From Eutrophocola sp964629325 (lineage in GTDB: Bacteria; Pseudomonadota; Gammaproteobacteria; Pseudomonadales; Pseudohongiellaceae): DNA of 50,023 nucleotides. The DNA is taken from assembly GCA_964629325.1 (NCBI GenBank), contig CAZVSC010000019.1, positions 1 through 50,023 on the forward strand, written 5' to 3'. Position numbers and translations under genes: made by a program. Below are positions 1-7,282 of the stretch, in pieces. Within the stretch, counting starts at the first letter, position 1; the number at the start of each line of letters is the position of its first letter. Under the pieces are notes generated by a model. The model was not told where the DNA came from and made no database searches. It worked only from the letters and a program-made list of their open reading frames with translations.

Positions 1-2
1 GC

Positions 3-332
3 ACGTTGTCCTTCTCCGGCAAGTATGGCTGGACCGGGGATTATGTGAGGGATGCAGCCTACCAGCGCATCCCCGTCGACGCGTCAGGCAATATCGTGAA
101 GGAGCCGTCCTACGGGATCCTCAACGGACGTATCACCTACACGCCCCAGGATGCCAACTGGGTCCTGAGCGTCTGGGGCAACAACCTGACGGATGAGAAA
201 TACATCAACGGTGGTTTCGATACCCGCAACGTCTGGGGTTATGACTTCTCCGTTGTAGGGCGCTCAAGGGAATACGGCGCGACCGTGTCCGTGTCCTTCT
301 GGCGGTATTGCTTCAAGGGGTCGTGTGGCTAA
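3..332 (+). CDS. TonB-dependent receptor, C-terminal end (partial)
   Basis: The reading frame is open to the left window edge, so only the last 110 or so codons are present. These are the final strands of an outer-membrane beta-barrel. The GNNLTDEKYINGG segment and the closing REYGATVSVSF strand are typical of TonB-dependent receptors, which import siderophores, cobalamin or glycans using energy from TonB/ExbBD. The family normally ends on an aromatic residue right after the last strand. Here about ten further residues follow (WRYCFKGSCG) and include two cysteines. No substrate can be inferred from this fragment. A bidirectional terminator follows 32 bases after the stop. Confidence 0.85.
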   Translation, partial: TLSFSGKYGWTGDYVRDAAYQRIPVDASGNIVKEPSYGILNGRITYTPQDANWVLSVWGNNLTDEKYINGGFDTRNVWGYDFSVVGRSREYGATVSVSFWRYCFKGSCG

Positions 333-363
333 CACCGCTCCCTTGATTCCGACAACAGAAAAG

Positions 364-393
364 AAAAAACCCGGCTCAAAACCGGGTTTTTTT
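364..393. terminator. Bidirectional rho-independent terminator
   Basis: The stem pairs AAAACCCGG with CCGGGTTTT around a short CTCAAA-type loop. There is a run of T on the plus side and a run of A, hence T on the minus strand, on the other side. It sits between the convergent TonB receptor fragment (plus) and slyD (minus) and probably ends both transcripts. Confidence 0.85.
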
Positions 394-410
394 ATGCCTG
401 GAACCGGCGC

Positions 411-893
411 TCAGTGATGATGGCCGCCCGGGCCGTGTGCGTGGCCGTGACTCAATTCTTCCGGTGTCGCCTCCCGCACATCCACCACCTCGCCGGTGAA
501 GGTCAGGGTCTTGCCGGCCAGTGGATGGTTGGTATCGACGGTGGCCATGGTCTGGCCCACCTTGAGGACCGTCACCTGGCGATGGCCGTGCTGGGTGTTT
601 ACCACGGCGGTCATGCCGGGCTGCCATTTCTTGGCACCACCAAGATGTTTCACCGGAATACGCTGTTCGGCATCGGCCACGCGTTCCCCGAAGGCCTTTT
701 CCGGCGGCAGGGTGACATCCAGCTTGTCGCCGGCGGCCTTGCCCGCCAGGGCTTCTTCCAGACCCGGCAAGAGTCCGCCATGGCCGTGCAGGTAGGTCAT
801 GGGCTCGGCATCATCGGAGCTGTCGAGCGTTTCACCCGCGTCGTCCTTGAGGGTGTAGTGGAAGCGGACCACGAGGTCTTTGTCGATGTTCAC
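411..893 (-). CDS. slyD: FKBP-type peptidyl-prolyl isomerase SlyD
   Basis: This 160-residue cytoplasmic protein is a prolyl cis-trans isomerase and chaperone. In enterobacteria it also delivers nickel to hydrogenase. The FKBP half (about residues 1-70, with LDSSDDAEPMTYLHGHGGLLPGLE split by its turn) is followed by the insert-in-flap domain (about 71-125, containing QRIPVKHLGGAKKWQPGM). FKBP sequence then resumes (HPLAGKTLTFTGEVVDV). The tail HGHAHGPGGHHH is a short version of the metal-binding His-rich tail of SlyD. The start is GTG at 893, preceded by GGAGA five bases upstream. The gene is monocistronic, ending at a shared terminator. Confidence 0.92.
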   Translation of the reverse strand: MNIDKDLVVRFHYTLKDDAGETLDSSDDAEPMTYLHGHGGLLPGLEEALAGKAAGDKLDVTLPPEKAFGERVADAEQRIPVKHLGGAKKWQPGMTAVVNTQHGHRQVTVLKVGQTMATVDTNHPLAGKTLTFTGEVVDVREATPEELSHGHAHGPGGHHH

Positions 894-980
894 AGGTGTC
901 TCCGGGAATGGAAAAGCGTGTATTGTCTCAGTTTCACCCGGCGCTTTACAGTGACGGGGAATAGAAACCGGAAACGGGTT

Positions 981-1541
981 TCACGCCAGGGCCGGATTCA
1001 GCATTTCGTAGTACACCACGGGGTAATCGCCTTTCGGGGTATTGTGCACCCGGTCGTCGATGTACTGCATGCCGAGCTTCTTCATGACAGCGATGGAGGC
1101 CACGTTGTCCACATCGGCGATCGCCGAGAACACGCTGACCCCCGGGTTGTACCTGACCACGTCCATGATGGCCTGCGCCGCTTCCGTGGTGATGCCCCTG
1201 CCCCAGTGCGAGCGCTTCAGGCGCCAGCCCAGCTCGATGTTGCCGGGGGTGTGGAGCCGGGTATCAAAGCCGTACTCACGCACCAGGATCCAGCCCAGGT
1301 ACTCGCCGCTGGCCCTGTCGGCGATCTCCCAGAGACCGGTGCCGGCAACCGGGTCGGTGAAGGCCATCATGCGGGGAATGAAATAGTCATCGATGTCGGC
1401 ACGGGGCGTCGGCTTGCTGTCGTTGAGGAAGCGCATGACCTCGGGGTCCTGGTCGATTTCCCACAGCAGGTCGGCATCGTCCTCGCCCATCAGGCGGAAG
1501 GCCAGCCTGTCGGTCGACGGTATCGCAAGTGGTGGTTTCAT
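981..1541 (-). CDS. GNAT family N-acetyltransferase (RimJ/RimL type)
   Basis: This is a 186-residue cytoplasmic acetyltransferase that would transfer acetyl from acetyl-CoA to an amine. The N-terminus STDRLAFRLM leads into the GNAT fold. The acetyl-CoA loop is visible in IELGWRLKRSHWGRGITTEA, and the later DNVASIAVMKKLGM segment is the usual Asn/Ser-containing helix of RimJ/RimL proteins. The open frame extends far upstream, but that part is antisense to the beta-lactamase gene. The ATG at 1541 gives the normal family length. The acceptor (ribosomal protein, antibiotic or metabolite) cannot be told. The gene diverges from the metallo-beta-lactamase with about 80 bases between them. Confidence 0.85.
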   Translation of the reverse strand: MKPPLAIPSTDRLAFRLMGEDDADLLWEIDQDPEVMRFLNDSKPTPRADIDDYFIPRMMAFTDPVAGTGLWEIADRASGEYLGWILVREYGFDTRLHTPGNIELGWRLKRSHWGRGITTEAAQAIMDVVRYNPGVSVFSAIADVDNVASIAVMKKLGMQYIDDRVHNTPKGDYPVVYYEMLNPALA

Positions 1542-1622
1542 TGGCAGGCTGAAGTGATATATAAAGGGCTGCAGTATACCTTGGGACAAGGGACAACAAA
1601 CTACAAAAGGGTGATGTTTACA

Positions 1623-2483
1623 ATGAAAAGAACTGTTGCGATATTGCTGCTGGCCTGGCTGGCCGGCCCTGCCCTGGCCCAGAACCCGGCCTGGACCAAC
1701 CCGTTCCCGGCCTTTCATGTTATCGGCCCGCTCTACGGCGTCGGCACCGAAGACCTCAGCGTCTTCCTGATCACCACTGACGAGGGCCATATCCTGATCA
1801 ATACCGGACTGGCAGGCTCCATGGACATCATCCGCGACAACATGGCATCCCTGGGCTATCGCCTGGAAGACATCCGCATCCTGCTCACCACGCAGTCCCA
1901 CTTCGACCACACCGCGGACCTGGCGGCCATCAAGGACGCCTCGGGCGCCCGCATGCTGGCCACCGCCAAGGACGCCCGCGTGCTGGAAGACGGCGGCCTG
2001 AGCGACCCCCATTTCGGCGGCGAAGCATCCTTCGATCCCATCGAGGTGGACGAGATCATCGGTGAAGGCGACATCATCGAACTGGGTGACATCCGCCTGA
2101 GGGTTCATGAACATCCCGGGCATACGGAAGGCAGTTCCAGTTACGCCTTCACGGTCAACGAGAACGGCCGCGACTACCGCGTCGCGATCCTGAACATGGG
2201 CTCCATCAACGCCGGCAAGCGCCTGCTGGACGAACCGACCTATCCCGGTGTCGCCGCCGATTTCGCCTACACCTATGCCACCCAGAAGACCATGCCCGTG
2301 GATATCTGGGTTTCTTCCCATGCGGCGCAGTACGGACTGCACGACAAATACACCCCGGGCCAGGCCTACGACCCGAACACCTTTGTCGACCCCAAAGGCC
2401 TGGTCCGTGCGGTGGAAGCACTGGAAACCGCCTTTCTGGAACAGCTGTCAGTTGAACAAGTCCGGATCGCCTATCCCGAATAG
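1623..2483 (+). CDS. Metallo-beta-lactamase, subclass B3-like, with Gln in first zinc position
   Basis: This is a 286-residue secreted hydrolase with signal peptide MKRTVAILLLAWLAGPALAQ. It aligns by eye with subclass B3 enzymes such as L1 and GOB along its whole length. Zinc-ligand candidates are Q91-S-H93-F-D95-H96 (the HxHxDH motif with Gln replacing the first His), H167 in HPGHTEGS and H233 in SSHAAQYG. The first-ligand His-to-Gln change is known from GOB-type B3 enzymes. The pre-H233 segment (GVAADFAYTYATQKTMPVDI) also has B3 character. The family hydrolyses beta-lactams, but environmental B3-like proteins can have other substrates. The ATG at 1614 is also in frame; 1623 was chosen because the signal peptide begins there. 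The cytochrome gene follows after 8 bases. Confidence 0.85.
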   Translation: MKRTVAILLLAWLAGPALAQNPAWTNPFPAFHVIGPLYGVGTEDLSVFLITTDEGHILINTGLAGSMDIIRDNMASLGYRLEDIRILLTTQSHFDHTADLAAIKDASGARMLATAKDARVLEDGGLSDPHFGGEASFDPIEVDEIIGEGDIIELGDIRLRVHEHPGHTEGSSSYAFTVNENGRDYRVAILNMGSINAGKRLLDEPTYPGVAADFAYTYATQKTMPVDIWVSSHAAQYGLHDKYTPGQAYDPNTFVDPKGLVRAVEALETAFLEQLSVEQVRIAYPE

Positions 2484-2491
2484 GCGCGATA

Positions 2492-3052
2492 ATGATTGCC
2501 AGCCTGCGCCATAGTTGCAACAAGACGCTTTCGAAGCGCACGTACGGCCTCGTCCTCGCCTTGCTGGCACCGGGTATGGCTTTCGCGGCCACACCGGATC
2601 CGGCCTTCGACCCCAACTACTCCATCCGCTCGCTCATGAACACCCTGATCCAGCCCAACGCAGATACCCTCTGGCGGGCAGTGCGCTACGTGGTCAGTGA
2701 AGACGGCATCCAGGAAGATGTCGAACCGACAACCGATGCAGACTGGGAACAGCTGCGCAGGAGCGCGACAGACCTGATGGCCGCGGGCAACGCCCTGCTG
2801 CTGCCGGGCCGTGTTGTCGCCGATGCGCCTGCGGATGCGCCGTACAAGTATGAACCGGATGAAATTCGCGACCTGCTGGCCACCAGTCCCGGCAACTGGC
2901 GCTTTTACATCCAGCAGCTGCAGACCACCACGCAGGCCACACTGGAAGCCATCGAGAGCAAAAGCGTGGACGGCCTGGTGGACACCGGTGCCAGCATCAA
3001 CAGTGCCTGCCAGGGCTGCCATGCGGAATACTGGTACCGTCCGCCGCGCTGA
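2492..3052 (+). CDS. Periplasmic mono-haem cytochrome, c'-like (C-terminal CxxCH)
   Basis: This is a 186-residue protein with a basic, then hydrophobic leader (KRTYGLVLALLAPGMAFA). A single covalent haem site, CQGCH (about residues 173-177), lies near the very C-terminus. That arrangement is characteristic of class II (c'-type) cytochromes, where a four-helix bundle places the haem at the end. The sequence between is helical and acidic, consistent with the fold. Its role may be electron transfer or gas binding in the periplasm. It starts 8 bases after the metallo-beta-lactamase stop and 39 bases before the SGNH hydrolase, so the three genes are probably one transcript. The ribosome site is weak, suggesting coupled translation. 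Confidence 0.75.
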   Translation: MIASLRHSCNKTLSKRTYGLVLALLAPGMAFAATPDPAFDPNYSIRSLMNTLIQPNADTLWRAVRYVVSEDGIQEDVEPTTDADWEQLRRSATDLMAAGNALLLPGRVVADAPADAPYKYEPDEIRDLLATSPGNWRFYIQQLQTTTQATLEAIESKSVDGLVDTGASINSACQGCHAEYWYRPPR

Positions 3053-3091
3053 TCAGGAAACAGGGAACAATTTAACAACGAGGAAAAACCA

Positions 3092-3970
3092 ATGAACAGA
3101 TTCTTCAAAGTGCTATCACTGGCTGCCGTCCTGCTGGCGCCTGCGGCATACGCGCAATTCAATTTCCCGCCGGTGCCGGACGAGGTGCGCTCGGAGCGCC
3201 CGTCGCCCGAGGAAGTCCAGCAAGCCCGGGACATCTACTCCAGGCTGATGGACTCACTCTCCGGTGCCGACCGTGCCCTGCTGGATGAACATCCCTACTT
3301 TATCGAGTTTCGCGCGCCCGGCTTTTTCAATACCGCGATCATGCCGAACCTGCTGCCGATCTTCGAGGAGAAGCACCGCAACAATGTGGCCCGTGCGGCA
3401 CAGGGCAATGTGGACGTCTTGTTCATGGGAGACTCCATCACCGACTTCTGGCGCAATGACTCCGGGCCCTTTGCCGGCAAGGCCGTCCTGGACAGGACCT
3501 GGCCCGACCTCAACATCGCCAACTTCGGCATCGCCGGCGACACCACGCAGGGCGTGCTCTACCGCCTGGCCAACGGCGAGGGCGCAGGCTTCACGCCGAG
3601 GGCGATCATGCTGATGATCGGCACCAACAACGCGGCGGCCAACAACCACATGGAGATCGCCGAAGGCATCGGCGCCATCGTGCTGGATATGGAAACCCGC
3701 TGGCCCGAAGCCGAGATCCTGCTGCTGGGCATCTTCCCGCGCGGCGCTCCGGACGATCCGGTACGCGATGAGCTGCGCCGCATCAACGAGATCATCTCCC
3801 GTCTCGATACCCATGAACATGTTCACTACCTGGACATCGGCGACGTGTTCCTCGACGCCAACGGTGCCATTGCGCAGGACATCATGAGCGACCTGCTGCA
3901 TCCGTCGACAAAGGGCTACGAGCTCTGGGCGGAAGCGGTGAAGGAACCGCTTGCAGAACTGCTGAAATAA
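3092..3970 (+). CDS. Secreted SGNH/GDSL-type hydrolase
   Basis: This is a 292-residue exported esterase or lipase-like enzyme with signal peptide MNRFFKVLSLAAVLLAPAAYAQ. It carries the four SGNH blocks: nucleophile Ser115 in FMGDSITDFW, Gly in NFGIAGDTTQG, Asn180 in MIGTNN, and D267/H270 in SDLLHPSTKGY. The spacing matches the platelet-activating-factor acetylhydrolase beta/gamma-like group, which deacetylates lipids or carbohydrates. The first 100 residues contain an extra helical section before the catalytic core. A GAGGAA ribosome site lies just before the ATG. It is the last gene of the run from 1623 and ends at a strong terminator. Confidence 0.88.
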   Translation: MNRFFKVLSLAAVLLAPAAYAQFNFPPVPDEVRSERPSPEEVQQARDIYSRLMDSLSGADRALLDEHPYFIEFRAPGFFNTAIMPNLLPIFEEKHRNNVARAAQGNVDVLFMGDSITDFWRNDSGPFAGKAVLDRTWPDLNIANFGIAGDTTQGVLYRLANGEGAGFTPRAIMLMIGTNNAAANNHMEIAEGIGAIVLDMETRWPEAEILLLGIFPRGAPDDPVRDELRRINEIISRLDTHEHVHYLDIGDVFLDANGAIAQDIMSDLLHPSTKGYELWAEAVKEPLAELLK

Positions 3971-3989
3971 TCCGCAGTCCTGAATTCAA

Positions 3990-4025
3990 GAGGGCCGGTA
4001 TCGTTTGATGCCGGCCCTTTTTTTT
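3990..4025 (+). terminator. Rho-independent terminator after SGNH hydrolase gene
   Basis: A GGGCCGGTATC stem pairs with GATGCCGGCCC (one G-T pair) around a short loop and is followed by eight T. It lies about 20 bases after the hydrolase stop. The opposite strand lacks a comparable T run. Confidence 0.88.
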
Positions 4026-4036
4026 GGCGAATTGGT

Positions 4037-4513
4037 TTATTGCGGAATATTGCGGTTTTGGATCAGCCACTGGCCGTTTTTCTTCACCACCACGTCGTCA
4101 TAGACGCCGATGCCGCCCACGGTGAACGGACCCCCCGGCGGGCCCGAGATGATTTCCCAGTAGGAGCGGTGGTGGGCCTCGGTGTCACTGACGAACTCGA
4201 TCAGCGTATCAGTGATGACATGATGGCTGATGTTGGCGGGCGGTGGCGAGCTGGCAACCCCGGTGATGAAGTTGCGGATATCCTTGTGACCGTTCAACGT
4301 GGTGTTGCCGAAAGTGAACGTGGCATCCTCGGCAAACACGCTGACATAACCCTCGACGTCGCGCGAGTCATAAACGTGGGCATATTTCATGACCAGGTTC
4401 TGGATGGAGACATAATCGGCCGCCCTGGCAGGCGACATGGCCTCGACGGCGAAGGCTGCCGGCATCAGGCCGGCAAGCAGGAACAGTGCGGTAATACGGG
4501 TCAGGAACGTCAT
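4037..4513 (-). CDS. Secreted SnoaL-like (NTF2 fold) protein
   Basis: This is a 158-residue protein with signal peptide MTFLTRITALFLLAGLMPAAFA. The rest is a single SnoaL-like/NTF2 domain: an N-terminal helix (ADYVSIQNLVMKYAHVYDSR), the EGYVSVFAEDATFTF strand, NGHKDIRNFI, ISHHVITDTLIEF and the closing GIGVYDDVVVKKNGQWLI. Relatives are small-molecule cyclases, isomerases, dehydratases or ring-hydroxylating dioxygenase beta subunits, and many are unassigned. Being exported is less usual for the fold. A GAGGGG ribosome site lies about eight bases before the ATG. It may be co-regulated with the TonB receptor gene, which ends 112 bases upstream on the same strand. Confidence 0.8.
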   Translation of the reverse strand: MTFLTRITALFLLAGLMPAAFAVEAMSPARAADYVSIQNLVMKYAHVYDSRDVEGYVSVFAEDATFTFGNTTLNGHKDIRNFITGVASSPPPANISHHVITDTLIEFVSDTEAHHRSYWEIISGPPGGPFTVGGIGVYDDVVVKKNGQWLIQNRNIPQ

Positions 4514-4625
4514 GGGAGTACACCCCTCGATTTTTGTGAGTGTTATTGTGGGTGGGCAGATAATACGCCAAATACAACAAGAACCAACAGCATTCTATGC
4601 CCGCCCAGCCGGGTGGCGCCAGGTG

Positions 4626-6725
4626 CTAGAAATTTCCGGTCACCTGGAACCTGAAGATTTCCGCCAGCAGGAGCTTGCGATTTTCATTGAACAGGACGTT
4701 GCCTTCCGTGCGCGGGCCCTCGTACACGGTACGTCGAAAGATTTCGTTGCCCTTATCATCGAAATTGAAGACCTGCAGGTTGGCCGTCAATCCGAAGAAA
4801 TCCTTGTGTTCGATAAAGAACACCTTGTAGGTCGGTCCTTCGAAGTTCACGCTTACCTGGGCGATGCGGTAGGACGGCTGCACATGATTGTACTGGGCAC
4901 TGATTCCCCACGCCCAGTCGGTTCCCGGTATGTCATGGCGCAGGGAAATATCGTGATTCCTGTCGTAATGGTTACTGAAGGGCCGCTCCTGCCCGGTCAG
5001 CGGGTCCTCGATATAGCTGCGCTCCGCCTTGAGATTCATGTCGATACGCACGCCCTCCCAGCCCATGGGGTCAAGGTTGATTGTGCTGTTCCATCCGGCG
5101 CCAAGGAGTTTTGCACTGGCGATATTGCCCTGTGACTCACCCCCGCCGGATAACGGAATGATGTCGATGTAATCGTCGTACTGTGTGTTGTAGAGCTGCA
5201 CCGTGGTTGAGCCCCAGTCGCCAAAGTTCTGTTTCACCTGCAGGTTGGTTTCCCAGGTCAGTGTCGGCTTGAGCTCCTCGTTGCCGGAGTTGGCATTGCC
5301 CAACGCCAGGTCGACATCAGCCAGGAACTGGCCGAAGGACAACTGGCCAACCTTGCGCGCCACGTTCAGCGATACATCGAGGCCGTCCAGGGGTGTCCAC
5401 GCCAGTGACATCGAGCCTTTGGGGCGCCAGAAGGTGCGGGTCAGCCCGCTTTGCCCGGACTGTGCCAGGGTGGATCTCTCGCCGCCGACACTCAATTGCA
5501 GGGTCAGGCCTTCGGCCAGCGTGCGGCCGTGGGTCACGATCACTTCGTAACGGTCCTCGGTAACCTCGCCGGCGCTGTTCGGCAGTTCCACGGCGGTGAA
5601 ACCGCCCGTGTCCTCGATCGTATAAAACTGGGAGGCCTGCTCATACTTGTTGTAGGCTGCCTCGGCATCGACTTCCCAGTTGCCGCCCAGCATGTCCCAG
5701 CGGTATTCGCTGCGACCGATACGCTCGGCGTTCCGGGACTGGCTGGCAAAGCGGTTGCCCGTCGTCGGCGACGCATCGGCAAAGACCAGTGCGGAATCGT
5801 TGCGGCTGTCGTCATCATCGAGCCGGTTGAGCCCGATCAACTTCAGCTTGCCGGGTCCGAGGTTGAATTCAAAGTCACCGCCCACTTCGTAACCATAGCC
5901 CCGACCCCAGTAGTCGAAATCACGAAAGTTGTCTACGCCGTCGACCGGCATGCGCTGCTCGTCGTTGGAAAAATCCTGGTAACGGCGACTGTACTGCGCA
6001 TTGAGATTGGCGATCATGTCGTTCGGGCCATTCCACTTGAAACTGCCTGACAGGCGGGGAAATTCGCCGATGAACTTGATGTGGATGTCGCGGTATTCCG
6101 TGATGTTGCCGTTGGCATCGGTAATGAAGCCCGGGGGACCGCCGGCCCCACCGCGGCCCGAGCCGTGATTGTAAGCGGCACTCCATTCGGTATTGGTTGT
6201 CGCACCATTGACCGAGAGTTCGCCGCCCCACCATGCCGGATCGGCATAGCGCGGACGATGGATGGTGCGGTACTGGTAGCGGCCGCTGATGCCGCCGTTG
6301 CGGGTGATAACGTTGGCCACCTGGCCGGACAGGCCCGGCAGTTCCAGGGTCGCACCATCGACGATCTCGATGTGCTCGACGTTGTCGACCGTGATACGGC
6401 GGAGCTGGTCGAAGATGTCCTGGGACTTGCTCGACACCCGCTGTCCGTTCACCAGCACGTTGGTGTTGGCCTGGCCGAGGCCGCGGCCCTGGCCGCCGCC
6501 GCGCACGGCAAAACCGGGAACACGCTCCAGCATGTCCAGGGCGTTGCGCGGAGCAAAGCGCTCAAAGTCCATCAGGGTGAAGATCCGCATGGTTGTCGGC
6601 ACGATGACCGGCGTGGTCGTGGCCGTGCCGGGCTCCTGGGCACCCGCAGCACCTGACATGACGATGGCAGAAACGGCGGTGGCGAGGATGATGCGCCTGG
6701 AGGTGACGGAGGCAATTCTTCTCAT
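4626..6725 (-). CDS. TonB-dependent outer-membrane receptor
   Basis: This is a 699-residue receptor with signal peptide (ILATAVSAIVMSGAAGAQ). The plug domain covers about residues 45-145 (LDMLERVPGFAVRGGG, ANTNVLVNGQR, VEHIEIVDGATLELPGLSG). A 22-strand-type barrel follows and ends on the canonical terminal Phe (RFQVTGNF). I see no obvious TonB box or carboxypeptidase-like N-terminal domain, so the coupling segment may lie in the short PTTMRIFTLMDF stretch. A QGRGLGQANTNVLVNG segment with RVSSKSQDIFDQLRRI resembles receptors for complex organic ligands more than classical siderophore receptors, but the ligand is unknown. The ribosome site is poor and the upstream DNA is AT-rich. Confidence 0.9.
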   Translation of the reverse strand: MRRIASVTSRRIILATAVSAIVMSGAAGAQEPGTATTTPVIVPTTMRIFTLMDFERFAPRNALDMLERVPGFAVRGGGQGRGLGQANTNVLVNGQRVSSKSQDIFDQLRRITVDNVEHIEIVDGATLELPGLSGQVANVITRNGGISGRYQYRTIHRPRYADPAWWGGELSVNGATTNTEWSAAYNHGSGRGGAGGPPGFITDANGNITEYRDIHIKFIGEFPRLSGSFKWNGPNDMIANLNAQYSRRYQDFSNDEQRMPVDGVDNFRDFDYWGRGYGYEVGGDFEFNLGPGKLKLIGLNRLDDDDSRNDSALVFADASPTTGNRFASQSRNAERIGRSEYRWDMLGGNWEVDAEAAYNKYEQASQFYTIEDTGGFTAVELPNSAGEVTEDRYEVIVTHGRTLAEGLTLQLSVGGERSTLAQSGQSGLTRTFWRPKGSMSLAWTPLDGLDVSLNVARKVGQLSFGQFLADVDLALGNANSGNEELKPTLTWETNLQVKQNFGDWGSTTVQLYNTQYDDYIDIIPLSGGGESQGNIASAKLLGAGWNSTINLDPMGWEGVRIDMNLKAERSYIEDPLTGQERPFSNHYDRNHDISLRHDIPGTDWAWGISAQYNHVQPSYRIAQVSVNFEGPTYKVFFIEHKDFFGLTANLQVFNFDDKGNEIFRRTVYEGPRTEGNVLFNENRKLLLAEIFRFQVTGNF

Positions 6726-6748
6726 AATTCTTTGTATATTATTTATCG

Positions 6749-6777
6749 GTCCGGATCATTCCTTGTTGAACCCGGAC
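6749..6777. repeat. Short inverted repeat upstream of TonB receptor gene
   Basis: GTCCGG and CCGGAC are separated by 17 bases, directly upstream of the AT-rich stretch (6727-6746) that looks like a -10 region for the receptor gene. It could be an operator or a transcript hairpin. Nothing in the sequence decides between them. Confidence 0.35.
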
Positions 6778-6779
6778 GG

Positions 6780-7282
6780 GATGCATATTCACGCGTTAGA
6801 CGCTGAATCCCCGGAAATGGTTTGCATCACGTCCCGTGACAGCACCTGCAACCCCCATGCCAGCCAATGCCTACTTTAACTGACTGTTTTTCCTGTTAAA
6901 TAGTTCCCGCAAAGCACCAGGTTGAGTGCGAAAGACCAACAGTTGGCCAAATACTCCTATCTTTACCCCATTCACTCTGCTAGAGTGCGCGCCACGGTTG
7001 CTCAACAAGCAAAAAAAGCAACCGGTGCAGACTCAATAGATGAGTAAAACGGCGGTTATCCAACCCCCGGCTTTTGTTAGACGCGCAGTACCTTTCACGT
7101 TACGCCCTTCTTCAACAGTTTCCCTATCGATCTCCTGCACACTCGTGCAACGCTCCGCCCGGATCATCTCCCGTGGTGTTGAGCCGTACACACACATATG
7201 ACTCTCACAAGCGCCTTGTTATGCGCTGGCGAGCTGTTGAACTGAATATAACCGCTGACGCGGTTTAGATGAGAATGAATAC
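6780..7282 (+). promoter_or_regulatory. Long non-coding leader region in front of rhlE
   Basis: About 500 bases without a convincing gene separate the TonB receptor start from rhlE. A short open frame at 7074-7268 has no ribosome site or recognisable product. A hairpin at 6995-7024 pairs CGGTTGCT with AGCAACCG around an A-rich loop. DEAD-box helicase genes of gammaproteobacteria often have long, structured 5' leaders used in cold-shock and autoregulation. That role here is inference. I could not pick a convincing sigma-70 promoter. Confidence 0.4.

Noticed and set aside
414..1610. A long plus-strand open frame upstream of the metallo-beta-lactamase.
   Set aside because: It is antisense to slyD and the acetyltransferase and codes for nothing recognisable. 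The real start is the signal peptide at 1623.
7074..7268. A 64-codon open frame in the rhlE leader.
   Set aside because: It has no ribosome site or recognisable product, and is treated as leader sequence.
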